Below, one piece after another: positions 53,453 through 64,000 of a stretch of 64,000 bases of DNA; position 1 is the first letter of the stretch; the number at the start of each line of letters is the position of its first letter. The translations under genes were made by a program, and so were the position numbers. This stretch comes from Lolium rigidum (Eukaryota > Streptophyta > Magnoliopsida > Poales > Poaceae). The stretch is from the NCBI RefSeq assembly GCF_022539505.1, contig NW_025899904.1, forward strand, positions 1 to 64,000, given 5' to 3'. Under the pieces are notes generated by a model. It was given only the letters and a program-made list of their open reading frames with translations, had not been told where the DNA came from and did not search any database.

Positions 53453-53789
53453 TTAAACTTGATGTCCTGTGTTTACCACACACATGCCGATCGTCTCCTT
53501 GAGCTCTTGAAATCGAAATCTTGCCAGTGCCTTCGTGAGAATATCAGCATGCTGTTCATCAACGTGCTCCACCTCCAGTTTGCCTTGTTCAATACAACTT
53601 CTGACAAAATGGTATCTCATGTCAATGTGTTTGCTCCTATCATGAAGCACAGAGTTTTTGCACAGTGAGATAGCAGACTGTTGTCAATTCTGATCGAGAA
53701 CTTGACACTTCCGCTACCAAGCAGCTCTTCCACCAGTCGAGCTAGCCATACTCCCTCGCATGCTGCGGCAACATACTCAGCCTCACATG
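53453..53789 (-). pseudogene. Copia RNase H, C-terminal part (interrupted)
   Basis: Minus-strand RNase H end: SKHIDMRYHFVRSCIEQG and HADILTKALARFRFQEL. Upstream in another frame is the CEAEYVAAACEGVWLARL block (53690-53789), so a frameshift lies near 53655-53685. The domain is split at 53790 by the gag-only element and continues at 56636. Confidence 0.8.
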
Positions 53790-53794
53790 ATCAC

Positions 53795-54140
53795 TGTTGT
53801 ATTTGTGTCGAATATAGTATGTACAAGTTGGGTTACGTTAGGACTCTGAGTTGTACCATGTGTGGATAGGTTAGTAGGAGTTGTGTCGGAACTCTTGTAG
53901 CCTGAGCCTCCTATATAATGTGGGGGGTACCGCACGGTTGTAACCTATGACGACTTGATAGCAATAGGCTCGCAGGGGGAGCCGGCGACTTGTGCCGGCG
54001 CCTAGGGCGGCCGTTGCGGTGTCGGTGGGGAGGAGCGCCCGTAATCATTGCCCCGCAGAGTAGGCTTATGCTGAACTGCGTTACCAAACATCGTGCCTCG
54101 GTGTCGTCTATGATCGTGCATGGCGGTTATTATCGTAACA
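53795..54140 (+). repeat. 5' LTR of the gag-only element
   Basis: 346 bp from TGTTGTATTTG to ATCGTAACA. CTATATAATGTGG near 53910 is a TATA box. Confidence 0.9.
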
Positions 54141-54142
54141 AG

Positions 54143-54154
54143 TGGTATCAGAGC
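54143..54154 (+). other. Primer-binding site (tRNA-Met) of the gag-only element
   Basis: TGGTATCAGAGC, two bases after the 5' LTR; an exact match to the standard initiator tRNA-Met PBS. Confidence 0.92.
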
Positions 54155-55309
54155 ATAGGTGAGGCGGGCTATGCAGAAGATCATCTAGAGGTATGAGGAT
54201 CATGCTCGGCGGGTGCCTGGAAACGTCCGATAGGCGCAAGGTGGAGCATGGCGGCGATCGCGGATGCGGTCGGTTGTGTCGGAAACTTCGGGCAGGTGGC
54301 CTGAACCGTCCGATGAGCTGCAGCGAGCAGGGACGCGCCAGGCGTGGCGGTCGGGCTGGCAAAGTGGCTGGAGAAGGCGTCGAGGAAGCGGCGACTTCGG
54401 CTCGCGATCAGATCGGCGACCGGACGCGGGGACGGCCGAAGAGATCGGAGCGGGAGAGCATCGAAAGATGCGCTCGGGTGTCGTACAGGGGCGACGGCGT
54501 GGCACTCGCGGACGGGTTGTGTCGACGACGTAGATGGCCAGGATACAACACGGCTCGTGCACGGAGATGCGTGAGGAGGCGGCTGTTGTCACAGGGTCGG
54601 CGATATGGTACGCTCGACAGGGCAGGCAACAAATCGCGGGCGAGAAGTCTAGAAACGGGTGAAGCTCTTGTCATCAGATTAGATCGGCGAAGTTTTTCCA
54701 GGCAAATACACGGAATTGATGAGCAGGTGGTGTGCGACAGGAGATGTCCATTGTTGTTTGCAATACGTCGAAAAAGAAAAATCAGGAACTACGTATTGCC
54801 ATTGGAAGTCAGGGGATTACCATACTTGCGTACAAGCTATGCGTGCACATACACGATGCAAGTTTGGATTTATCTAAGGACAACATGTCAGCGTGAGGTA
54901 TGATTTGGAAAGGCGACGTGTGTGTTTGTTTTTGAGTCAGTTCGGACTCGTATTATCAAGGGACAATGCAAGTCGTAACAGCCAAAGACTTAATTAGTTT
55001 CCGTAATCGACAAGGAAAGAAGGCCGTGTATAAAAGCGTGGTGCCGGAGGCTAGCTAAACGCACAGAAAACCAATTTGCAAGTTCAGAAAAAGGTGGAGC
55101 AGGCTGCGCGATACAGCAAGGTTCTACGGAAATTTCTGAAGGGCGAGTCGACGGGTGTGGTTTAAGGTTTCTTGACAGATCGCGGCAAATTTTCTTTGGC
55201 GGAAAATCCAATCAGCGATACAGAGGTAGTTCATTGGGAGGCGTTTGACGATCAAGGCAAAGCAAGGTGTCGGGGTTGAGCAGAAGTTATCCATCGCGAG
55301 TCAGCTATC
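54155..55309 (+). other. Long 5' leader of the gag-only element
   Basis: 1.15 kb between PBS and gag. It has open frames on both strands but none with a domain. A leader this long is unusual and may hold packaging signals. Confidence 0.5.
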
Positions 55310-56190
55310 ATGGCACCATCGGGTACCAGGTTTGAAGTGCAAAAGTTCGATGGGACTGGAAACTTCTCGTTATGGCGGACAAGGGTGAAGGATCCGTTGG
55401 CTCAACAGGGATGCTTGAAGGCGTTGCGGGATGTCATGCCGGCTAAGATGGACAAGGATGATCGGGAGGAGTTGCGGATGCAAGCAGCCGGCACCATACG
55501 GCTGTGTCCGTCGGATCAAGTCATGTATCATGTGATGGATGAAGTCGTGCCGAAGAAGATTTGGGAGAAGCCGGAGAGTCGGTTCCTGTCCAAGACTGCT
55601 ACGACCAAGGTGTATCCGAAGCGAAGTTCTATAAGCTAAAGATGCAGGAGGGGTCGGATCTTGTGGAGCACATGAACGCCTATAATCAGGTTGTCACGGA
55701 TCCGGAGCACATAGGTGTGAAGATTGATGACGAGGATAAGGCTATTCTTCTTCTATGTTCATTGTCACCGTCCTATGAGCATTTGATCACTACATTGACG
55801 TACGGCAAGGAAACCGTCGAGTTTGAGGAAATCTCTGCAGCGTTACTTTCTTATAATCTAAGGAAGAAGAACAACGCGGAGGAAGTCGCTCATGCTGCTG
55901 GTTTGCTGGTCGTGGATGAACAAAGCAGGAAAGGACAAGAGGCAGGGAAGAACAGAAAGAAGAAGAAGGGTCAATGCTACAAGTGTGGCGAGCGGGGACA
56001 TTGGAAGAGGGACTGTCCAGAACTCAATGGTGGAAGTGCTAACGTGGTAGCTCGTCGTGGTGACTCGAGTAGTGACGGAGAATGTCTCTTAGTTGCAGGT
56101 GGAGTCATGGAGACCGGAGTTGCGGGGTTAACACAGGTGTTCCACGGAGGCGGCGAGCTTGAGGAAGACTCGTCGGGTAGCCCACCGTGA
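55310..56190 (+). pseudogene. Copia gag with zinc knuckle, one frameshift
   Basis: Starts at 55310 (MAPSGTRFEVQKFDGTGNFS). The gag core follows (LWRTRVKDPLAQQGCLKAL, DQVMYHVMDE). One base appears missing near 55620, after which the frame changes to KLKMQEGSDLVEHMNAYNQV, IDDEDKAILLLCSLSPSYEH, then a Lys-rich stretch and the CCHC knuckle CYKCGERGHWKRDC, ending SSGSPP at 56190. Without the single missing base it would be one frame of about 293 residues. Gag forms the virus-like particle in which the element RNA is packaged; here enzymes must come from another Copia. Confidence 0.87.
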
Positions 56191-56283
56191 GCTACAAAGA
56201 AGACAACTCAAGTCCGGAGTACATGGACGTTTGGCGCATGAACGAATTCAAGGTGGCGGAGAAATATTCGCCAAGGTGGAGTT

Positions 56284-56630
56284 TGTTGTATTTGTGTCGA
56301 ATATAGTATGTACAAGTTGGGTTACGTTAGGACTCTGAGTTGTACCATGTGTGGATAGGTTAGTAGGAGTTGTGTCGGAACTCTTGTAGCCTCGAGCCTC
56401 CTATATAATGTGGGGGGTACCGCACGGTTGTAACCTATGACGACTTGATAGCAATAGGCTCGCAGGGGGAGCCGGCGACTTGTGCCGGCGCCTAGGGCGG
56501 CCGTTGCGGTATCAGTGGGGAGGAGCGCCCGTAATCATTGCCCCGCAGAGTAGGCTTATGCTGAACTGCGTTACCAAACATCGTGCCTCGGTGTCGTCTA
56601 TGATCGTGCATGGCGGTTATTATCGTAACA
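56284..56630 (+). repeat. 3' LTR of the gag-only element
   Basis: 347 bp, nearly identical to the 5' LTR. It is preceded by AAGGTGGAGTT, a short purine-rich tract. Confidence 0.9.
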
Positions 56631-56635
56631 ATCAC

Positions 56636-57022
56636 TGTGCCACACTTTTCTGCTTTTGGAAAACCCATGATATTGGACAGTGGCCAAAGTAGTGCAACAC
56701 CCATGTAGTACTCTTCCGGTCATCTATATCACCTGCATGATCACTGTGAGTATCCCAGAAGGCTTGGCTTGCTTGAGAGCCTCCTGTAATTGCAGCCCAG
56801 ATTGATGGTTTCTTTCACATACCTCAAAATGTGTTTAATTGCCATCATGTGTTCCTTGGTAGGTTTTTCCATGAATCTACTCACATATCCAACTGAATAA
56901 TTTAGATCAGACCTGGTGTGCAGCAAGTATCTCAAACTCCCCACCACACTTCTATACTCAGTAGGATCAACTGTATCTGATTGACTGTCCTTGCTGAATT
57001 TCAGTCTTGGAGGTAGTTGCAC
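56636..57022 (-). pseudogene. Copia RT end and RNase H start (other part of the split gene)
   Basis: Minus-strand frame with YRSVVGSLRYLLHTRSDLNY, SVGYVSRFMEKPT and MMAIKHILRYVKETINLG, the RT-RNase H linker of Copia, then LLGYS and, in other frames, the DIDDRKST block up to the insertion at 56635. It joins 53453-53789. The right end stops near 57022 against an Athila-like gag. Confidence 0.8.
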
Positions 57023-57029
57023 CTAAGAA

Positions 57030-58833
57030 TTTGCCAAAAGATTTCTTACTTCTTAAGTTATTTCGTTGGTTTCTGAAGGACAAGGCATTCCAATGGTTAC
57101 AAGCCTTACCAAGAAATACTATTACTAGCTGGAAAGATTGCATATAAAAGAATTCATGAATAGATTTAATCCTTTCTATAAGACTATGTAGGTTCAAAGG
57201 GAGATTACTAACTTCTTCCAGCATATTGGAGAAAGCTTTGCTCAAGCTTGGGGAAGATTCTCCAGATTACTTATGAGGGTTCCCAACCACGGTTTCATGG
57301 ACAATGTTATTATGCAATATTTTTATAGTGGTCTGAATGATGAATCTAAACAGATGGTTGATGCATGTGCAGGAGGAACTCTAAATTTATTAACCTATAA
57401 GGAGGCGATGAAGCTTTTCGTTGATAGAGCTTATAATGATGAGCAATATAATCCTTTAGTTGAGATTGAGTCAAAGAAAGGTATGCTCTTTATAACCCCT
57501 GAACTTTTGCCTGCAGTTAAAAGTCTATGGAGGAGAAAGGTATACCAACTAAGTTAGCTATTGAAAGTGAGACTAATGAGCTAGATGCTATGGTAGTGGA
57601 TAATGATATCGAATTTGAAATAAAAACTTGTTGGTATCAACAAACTGAGTTTAAAAAGCTCATGTTTAGTCAATTAACGCTCCATAAGAGCGATATTAAT
57701 GATTTAAAAGCAACACTAGATGATTTGAGTCACGAAACTAAGCACTTAAGTAAACATCTTGACATGGTTCAAGTACAATGTGACCAAATAGCTAAAGCTC
57801 AAGCTTTGATTTTAAGTCAAAAAGATTTTAGTAAAGCTATTTCTACTAATGTTATCACAAGACAAGGTACAAAAACGCAGGAACCTGTAGGTCCAGCTAG
57901 GTACAAGAAGAGCAGGCTCGCAAGGCCAAAGAATTAGAAAGAATGAGCCAAGAAGATAATGACCTTATTGATCCGCAAGATGATATTGATTATGAAGAAC
58001 AAATGAAAAAAAAGAAGCCTAGAGAGGAGAAGGTAGTGAAAATCAAGACGAGGTATATGATTCTGACGCGGAGATAGTGGACCCTAGAGAAGAACAGGTG
58101 GTAAGCCGAGAAAAAGAAGAAGAAGAAATAATATCGAAGGAGAAGAAACTAGAAAAGCAGAAGGCTAAGAAGAAGCCAAAGGCTAAGGAACAGAAGCCAG
58201 CGTCAAAGGTAAAATCAAAGGTACAACCTAAAGATCTTTCTTATCCTGACAGAATGAAGGTTGATCATAGTCAACACATTTATGATGCCTTTTCTTATGC
58301 TCTTGGTAAACTTTGTTTAGACCTTTCGTTAGCAGATGCTATATTAGTTCCTACTTATACTAAATTTCTTCGAGATATTCTTAACAGAAAAAAGAAAGTA
58401 ACTACAACTCCCGGTTAAATTAGGTTATCCCGGCATACCTACCATTACTTGTGCAATAGGAAAGACTAGAATTCATAATGCTCTTTGCGACCTAGGTGCA
58501 GGTGTTAGTGTTATGCCATATGACCTTTATAAGAAACTAGGCCTAGGGGATTATTCTCCAACATCTATTACTTTGCAAATGGCTAATAAAACAACTAAAA
58601 AGCATGTGGGGATGATAGAAGATGTTTTACTTAGAATAGATAAACATGTTATACCCACTGACTTCATAATCTTAGATATGCCTCATGATGATAAATTGTC
58701 TATTATATTGGGGAGGCCATTTTTGAGTACTGCAGGAGCTAATGTCGATTGCCATGGGGGAAAGATCATTTTTAATATTTATGAAAGAAAAAAAGATCAG
58801 ATTACTCGGTACTTCCCTAAGAAATTAGAATAG
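57030..58833 (+). pseudogene. Athila-like Gypsy gag and protease (broken)
   Basis: Plus-strand fragments in several frames. The gag core has KDKAFQWLQALP (57070), MRVPNHGFMDNVIMQYFYSG (57273) and KEAMKLFVDRAYNDEQYNP. A coiled-coil part follows (57527-57937), then a Lys/Glu-rich linker (58077-58230) and LPFSYALGKL-like sequence. The last part (58440-58833) is the aspartic protease with CDLGAGVSVMPYDLYKKLGL and IILGRPFLSTAGANVD, ending at a TAG (58831-58833). The gag start is missing at the junction with the Copia fragment. RT and integrase are absent. Confidence 0.82.
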
Positions 58834-59437
58834 GAAAACTATGTGCCACCCGATAAGCGTACTCAAGAGGTAAATGTTTTTGATAGTGGACAACTTGCTG
58901 TAGGTTCCACTCATCGAAAATATACTTAAAATACGAATGAGTTCTTAATAAAATGCTCGATGGAGTCAACCCATCCTTTTCTTTATTCACAATTTAGTTT
59001 TTATTATAGTATTTTTATTCATTCTTATAGACATTAGGATTGTGTTAACAAATTCTACTTAGTTTTGATGATTTGTAGAAACTCTTGAGGAAAAAGACCC
59101 GAACGAGAGACCATGAAGAAAAGAAAACGGAATTGCTGAAAACAGTGGCTTTAGCGGACGATGGTACGACGGGGTATGACCGTACCACATGCCCATACCA
59201 GATCTAGGTTTTTTTATCATACGTGAACCGACGTATCCAATAGTGGCCACCATCGGTAAGGGCAGGTTTTCCCCGTACTATCCACCTGTACCGCGTTGGT
59301 GGTGACTCAAAAATGTAGGGCTGGCCGGGGGAAACCCCTAAACCAGCCATTCTTTCTCTCCTTTCTCTCAAAAATTCAAACCCTAATCCCTTAAAATCAT
59401 CGATTCTTCGTCGATTTCGTTCGTTTGCGTTGGGGAT
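58834..59437 (+). mobile_element. Post-protease non-coding region of the Athila-like element
   Basis: No frame with a domain. CGACGATGGTACGACGG-type sequence (59155-59180) and a purine tract GTTGGGGAT (59430-59437) precede the next LTR; the tract could be its polypurine tract. Confidence 0.5.
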
Positions 59438-60016
59438 TGATACGTCCAATTTGCATCACTATTTTATATCATAATTTGCTGTTATTCATTGATATATTTC
59501 ATATTGGGACACAATACTTATGTTATTTCATCTATTTTGCATGTTTCATGATTATTTGGAGATCGCGCACCGGAGCCGGGATTCTCGCTGGAAAAAGCAC
59601 CGTCGGGATGCAATATTTCGGAAGATCAACTGTGGAAGGAAATTTCACCAAAAATCCTATTTTTCCAGATGACGGAGAAGGCTAGAAGGGGGAGCCGAGA
59701 AGACCCAAGGTGGGGCCAGACCACAGGCCGGCGCGGCCCATGGCCTGGCCGCGCCACCTTGTGGTGTGGGGGCCCCACAACCCCTTTCGCCTCCTTTTCT
59801 TCGCGAAACCCTTCGTCCCTAAAACCTAAGCTCCGGAGGGTAGGTCTTGAAGAGTCACAGCCGCCTCTGCGGGGCGGAGAACACCAGAGAGAAAAGAGCT
59901 CTCCGGCGGGCAGGAATCCGCCGGGGAAATTCCCTCCCGGAGGGGGAAATCGACGCCATCGTCACCGCCATCGAGCTGGACATCATCTCCATCACCATCA
60001 TCATCATCTCCACCAT
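59438..60016 (+). repeat. Gypsy LTR, plus orientation, cut by another insertion
   Basis: Starts TGATACGTCCAATTTGCATC and runs 0.58 kb through a GC-rich part (about 59690-59950) and (CAT)n repeats to 60016, where a minus-strand LTR begins. It may be the 3' LTR of the Athila-like element before it. The rest of this LTR would lie beyond the inserted sequence, outside the window. Confidence 0.65.
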
Positions 60017-61609
60017 TGATGGCGTGTATTTCACACGTTCGTTGGGCAACCCCAAGAGGAAGGTATGATGCGCACAGCAGCAAGTTTTCCCTCAGAAAGA
60101 AACCAAGGTTTATCGAACCAGGAGGAGCCAAGAAGCACGTTGAAGGTTGATGGCGGCGGGATGTAGTGCGGCGCAACACCAGGGATTCCGGCGCCAACGT
60201 GGAACCCGCACAACACAACCAAAGTACTTTGCCCCAACGAAACAGTGAGGTTGTCAATCTCACCGGCTTGCTGTAACAAAGGATTAACCGAATTGTGTGG
60301 AAGATGATTGTTTGCAAGAAAACAGTAAAGAACAAGTATTGCAGCAGATTTGTATTTCAGTATTAAAGAATGGACTGGGGTCCACGGTTCACTAGAGGTG
60401 TCTCTCCCATAAGATAAAAGCATGTTGGGTGAACAAATTACAGTCGGGCAATTGACAAACCGAGAGGGCATAACAATGCACATACATGTCATGATAAGTA
60501 TAGTGAGATTTAATTGGGCATTACGACAAAGTACATAGACCGCCATCCAACTGCATCTATGCCTAAAAAGTCCACCTTCAGGTTATCATCCGAACCCCTT
60601 CCAGTATTAAGTTGCAAAGCAACGGACAATTGCATTAAGTATGGTGCGTAATGTAATCAACAACTACATCCTCGGACATAGCGCCAATGTTTTATCCCTA
60701 GTGGCAACGAGCACAACACAACCTTAGAACTTTTCGTCACTCGTCCCGGTGTCAATGCGGGCATGAACCCACTATCGAGCATAAATACTCCCTCTTGGAG
60801 TTAAGAGCAAAAACTTGGCCAGAGCCTCTACTAATAACGGAGAGCATGCAAGATCATAAACAACACATATGTAATAACTTGATAATTAACATAACATGGT
60901 ATTCTCTATCCATCGGATCCCGACAAACACAACATAGAGTATTACGGATAGATGATCTTGATCATGTTAGGCAGCTCACAAGATCCAACAATGAAGCACA
61001 ATGAGGAGAAGACAACCATCTAGCTACTGCTATGGACCCATAGTCCAGGGGTGAACTACTCACTCATCACTCCGGAGGCGACCATGGCGGTGTAGAGTCC
61101 TCCGGGAGATGAATCCCCTCTCCGGCGAGGGTGCCGGAGGAGATCTCCGGAATCCCCCGAGATGGGATTGGCGGCGGCGGCGTCTCGATAGGGTTTTCCG
61201 TATCGTGGTTTTTCGCATCGGGGGTTTCGCGACGGAGGCTTTAAGTAGGCGGAAGGGCGAGTCGGGGGCCGACGAGGGGCCCACACCACGGGCGGCGCGG
61301 GCCCCCCTTGGCCGCGCCGCCTTGTGGTTTGGCCACCTCGTGGCCCCACTTCGTATGCTCTTCGGTCTTCCGGAAGGTTCGTGGCAAAATAGGCCCTCGG
61401 GTCTTCGTTTCGTCCAATTCCGAGAATATTTCGTTACTAGGATTTACGAAACCAAAAACAGCAGAAAACGACGAATCGGCACTTCGGCATCTTGTTAATA
61501 GGTTAGTTCCAGAAAATGCACGAATATGACATAAAGTGTGCATAAAACATGTAGGTATCATCAATAATATGGCATAGAACGTAAGAAATTATCGATACGT
61601 CGGAGACGT
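60017..61609 (-). repeat. 3' LTR of element B (Athila-like), minus orientation
   Basis: About 1.59 kb. On the minus strand it starts near 61609 (TACGTCTCCGACGTATCG region, the outermost bases deleted) and ends ACACGCCATCA at 60017. It is followed at higher coordinates by the polypurine-tract complement CCCCAAGCTTAG, so it is the 3' LTR of an element extending right. It is the same type as the solo LTR at 7077-8677. Confidence 0.82.
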
Positions 61610-61921
61610 CCCCAAGCTTAGTTCTGCTCGTCCCGAGCAGGTAAAACGATAACAAAGATAATTTCTGAAGTGACATGCCATCATAACCTTGATCATACTA
61701 TTTGTAAACATATGTAGTGGATGCAGCGATCAAAACAATGGTAATGACATGAGTAAACAAGTGAATCATAAAGCAAAGACTTTTCATGAATAGTACTTCA
61801 AGACAAGTATCAATAAGTCTTGCATAAGAGTTAACTCATAAAGCAATAAATCAAAGTAAAGGCATTGAAGCAACACAAAGGAAGATTAAGTTTCAGCGGT
61901 TGCTTTCAACTTGTAACATGT
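61610..61921 (-). mobile_element. 3' internal region of element B
   Basis: Closely similar to 15290-15610 of element D (GATAATTTCTGAAGTGACATG, then the CATAAAGCAATAAAT block), showing that B and D belong to related families. It is cut at 61921 by element C. Non-coding. Confidence 0.78.
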
Positions 61922-63093
61922 TGTTGACTGCCAAAACCCACCGGCGGGCAGCGGCCTTGTCAACACCGTAGAGCCGGGAAGAGCCTAGAGCTGCGGCTGG
62001 CTGAGACCCCTCCGAGCGACGGCCCGCAATGCTCTTCTGGTCACACGCGGCGTTGCGAAGTGCAAGGGCGTGCCACCTGACCTATACCTGGTCGGGAAGG
62101 TGATGGGGATGCCTCGCTTAGTTTCTGCAGGGCATACATGTAAACATTAAATACGAGCCTCGATCGGCTCTCGGGTTATCCCGTGAATCGGCTCAAAGAG
62201 CCGATCCACCCATGATTCGTACGGGGTGCACGAATACTTGGTGGTCCTGCTTGATCAAGATAGAGCTAATGAGATCTACGACGATTTAGGGTTTTCACCG
62301 CATAATCGGATCATCCTACTCCGAGTTGGGCCTCGCGGCCACGCACGGTGCTCGTAAGCCGATCCTAAACAAGGCCAAAAAACCAACATGAAGTTGATCC
62401 TCGGAACATCCCGTTTAGGACCTGCGAACGCCACCCTACGCGCCACTGGATCCTCCCCCCCTTTGTAAGGCCTAACTATTGCAGATATTAAACTAATCCT
62501 TGTAGAACAAGGAGCAATCGTAACGGATCAGATCTACTAAATAATGATCAAGTGGGGTGCCGCCCCCACACCTGAGATAGGCGTGAGGGCGGCTAGATAT
62601 GCAAGGGTTGCACTACGTAAGCATGCTTAAACGAAGAACAATGCTAACCCTAACACATCTAATGATAACTACGTTGCTCGCCATCAAAAGCGCTTCGGTA
62701 CGAGCAACGCATGAACAACGTGGGGCTTGTGCTGCCTAGATCGCAAGATGCGATCTAGGCAGCATGTCGCTACCTGATAGAAACCCTCGAGACGAAGGAG
62801 TTGGCGATGCGCCGAGATTGGTTTGTTTGGGGTTGAACGTGAGTTGTTGTTTATTCCATAAACCCTAGGTACATATTTATAGTCCAGGGGACTTTCTAAT
62901 GAGGGCGTGCACTAAACCGTGCACGAGTAAGTTTCTATCTCTAAACTAAAATAGAACTAATATGTTACAGATACACGGGCAATTAAGCCCAACTTGGTAT
63001 AACAGGCCGATTCATGTAATTCTCCATGTATATTTCCTTAAGCCCATCTTGACTGCGGCCCACCTCTGACTCGGTCAAATCTTGGTGATAACA
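61922..63093 (-). repeat. 3' LTR of element C
   Basis: 1172 bp. On the minus strand it starts TGTTATCACC at 63093 and ends GGCAGTCAACA at 61922. It is clearly homologous to but well diverged from the LTRs of element E. Hairpins 1 and 3 of the E leader are conserved at about 62729-62766 and 62559-62593. Confidence 0.88.
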
Positions 63094-63112
63094 CATGCCC
63101 CCCTGGTTTTGG
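63094..63112 (-). other. Polypurine tract of element C
   Basis: On the minus strand AAAACCAGGGGGGCATG, directly upstream of the 3' LTR; the same tract as in element E (22641-22653). Confidence 0.8.
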
Positions 63113-63374
63113 AATTGGTAATTCCAAAATCACTCTGCTTTCTTCGTCGGGTCATGTCGTGGCGGAACCGTCGCGAGTATCCCTTATGATGATGCCTTGC
63201 CCTCTCAACTTCTCCGCGTGACCTGGCAGTTTTTTTTTTCTTTTTAGGCACCACTTCCTCGGAAACTGCTGTGGCATTGAATTTCCACTATATCCTCCTT
63301 CGATTTAACCGCTCTGAACAGTTATTCTTTGTATCTCCTCCGCATTAGCACTCCAAAAATCCTCCTGTACCATC

Positions 63375-63878
63375 ATGTCTTCTTCCTCCTCTGCCCTATC
63401 GGACCCCCCCAGCCAGTCCTCCATGTCCCGCGAGCCGACGCCGGAGCACAACCCGGCGGCGGTCCATGCGGCCAACACCCGCCGCGCCATTGCGGCCGGG
63501 GAGGAGTCAGACCATGACTTCTCCATCTGGTCCGAGGACGACCAGTCCTCGACGGACGGGGAGAGCGACCTCCGATTCCTCGCCGACGGGGAACCGGAGG
63601 AGGAGAGCGATGACGATCGCTTCTCCTGGGACGATTTCACCTCCTCCGAGGGGGTGATGGAGGAAGAAGAGGAGGAGGAGGACGACGACGACGACGACTC
63701 CCTCGAGGGCTACCCACCAGCGAAGCGCCTTCGCATGTGGTGGGACGACGACAGCAGCGACGACGAAGACGGAGACGAAGCCCCCGTGGAGGGCTACGGG
63801 AGTAGCGACGAGGAGCCCATCGGCAGCAGTGCCGATGAGAGCTCTGAGGATGACGGCGAGGGCAGTGACGGCCCGTAG
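63375..63878 (+). CDS. Acidic accessory ORF antisense to element C, homologue of 21866-22384
   Basis: An intact 167-codon frame. It shares with the E copy the Ser-rich start, EPTPEHNPAAVHAANTRRAI, HDFSIWSEDDQSSTDGESDL, RFLADGEPEEESDDDRFSWD, the Asp/Glu run, a basic PPAKRLRMW segment and the end DDGEGSDGP. Length differences lie in the acidic low-complexity parts and keep the frame. An AT-rich CGATTTAACCG lies about 75 bases upstream, and the sequence GCATTAGCACTCCAAAA just upstream of the ATG is also shared, so leader and ORF are conserved together. The function is unknown; the acidic composition with a basic patch suggests a nuclear or nucleic-acid-protein interaction role (inference). Confidence 0.75.
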   Translation: MSSSSSALSDPPSQSSMSREPTPEHNPAAVHAANTRRAIAAGEESDHDFSIWSEDDQSSTDGESDLRFLADGEPEEESDDDRFSWDDFTSSEGVMEEEEEEEDDDDDDSLEGYPPAKRLRMWWDDDSSDDEDGDEAPVEGYGSSDEEPIGSSADESSEDDGEGSDGP

Positions 63879-64000
63879 ATAGGACCCCTAGCATAGGGTC
63901 AGTAGTAGCAGATGGGGCAATGTATCCCCTAGTATTTCCTTTTGAGAGCAATTAGCTCTTTATGTAAGAAATCTCGCCTATCAATGAAGAACTGTTCCCC
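63879..64000. other. Element C, region after the accessory ORF
   Basis: Matches the sequence next to the stop codon of the E copy (GATACATTGCCCCATCT in E, GATGGGGCAATGTATCCCC here, in opposite orientation). The window ends inside the element. Confidence 0.7.

Larger units (their letters stand above)
53795..56630 (+). mobile_element. Gag-only Copia-type LTR retrotransposon (TR-GAG)
   Basis: A complete 2836 bp element with LTRs of 346 and 347 bp (53795-54140 and 56284-56630), TG...CA ends, a PBS for tRNA-Met after the 5' LTR and a perfect 5 bp duplication ATCAC (53790-53794 and 56631-56635). It encodes only a Copia gag with a zinc knuckle. The two LTRs differ by two substitutions and one single-base gap (counted by eye), so it is among the youngest insertions here. 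It interrupts a Copia RNase H. Elements with gag but no pol have been described in plants as TR-GAGs. Confidence 0.9.
61922..64000 (-). mobile_element. Element C: Tat-like Gypsy element related to E (partial)
   Basis: A minus-strand element running out of the window. It shows a 3' LTR (61922-63093), a polypurine tract, and the accessory ORF at 63375-63878, which is antisense to the element as in E. LTR, hairpins, polypurine tract and ORF order mirror element E. It is inserted in element B; CATGT at 61917-61921 would be one copy of its target duplication. Confidence 0.87.

Noticed and set aside
54193..54903. A 236-codon plus-strand frame in the leader of the gag-only element
   Set aside because: Arg/Gly-rich with no domain and overlapped by long antisense frames. 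It could be worth a check, but nothing supports coding.
1..64000. VRN1/AP1, PHYC or other known neighbours of AGLG1
   Set aside because: No second MADS domain or phytochrome sequence was found on either strand.

Overview
The window is nuclear DNA of a large-genome grass, most likely a Triticeae species (wheat, Aegilops or barley group). The evidence is the single intact host gene, a grass MADS-box gene of the OsMADS34/PAP2 type known in wheat as AGLG1, and the nested Copia, Gypsy, CACTA, Harbinger and LINE elements around it. No bacterial, organellar or CRISPR features were seen.

Layout. 1-396: 5' LTR of a minus-strand Gypsy element. 397-5286: 3' end and long LTR of a plus-strand SIRE/Maximus-like Copia element. 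5287-12.1 kb: decayed gag-pol of a minus-strand SIRE-like Copia, split by a solo LTR (7077-8677). 12.17-12.798 kb: a SIRE LTR fragment in the opposite orientation. 12.8-32.2 kb: a minus-strand Gypsy element (F) whose protease/RT region is split by a non-autonomous Athila-like element (D, 13809-27586, TSD GTTAC). D in turn is split by a Tat-like, pol-less Gypsy element (E, 16407-23826, TSD GTATG). 32.4-33.0 kb: a CACTA end with a 5S-like segment. 33262-34619: a non-LTR retroposon.

35.8-51.5 kb is the gene island. AGLG1 (39425-45121, eight exons, 240 aa) lies between a Harbinger-like element (35816-36992) and a truncated LINE (38474-38900) upstream, and two Harbinger-like elements (45987-47999 and 49108-51479) plus a small MITE downstream. 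In rice the orthologue sits next to the VRN1/AP1 orthologue, so this is probably the group-5 long-arm VRN1 neighbourhood; VRN1 itself is not in the window.

51.5-64 kb: a composite repeat carrying two converging tRNA-like units (52.3-52.85 kb); a Copia fragment split by a young gag-only LTR element (53795-56630); an Athila-like gag-protease remnant; two further Gypsy LTRs; and a second Tat-like element (C, 61922 to the window end) related to E.

Most notable points: E and C both keep a full-length acidic ORF on the strand opposite to gag, although they have diverged. Their LTR leader carries hairpins, one of which shows a compensatory base-pair change. E has an internal array of polypurine-tract-like motifs and AGCCGAT/ATCGGCT hairpins in place of pol. 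All transposon coding regions except the small accessory ORFs are broken. Boundaries and identity counts were made by eye.
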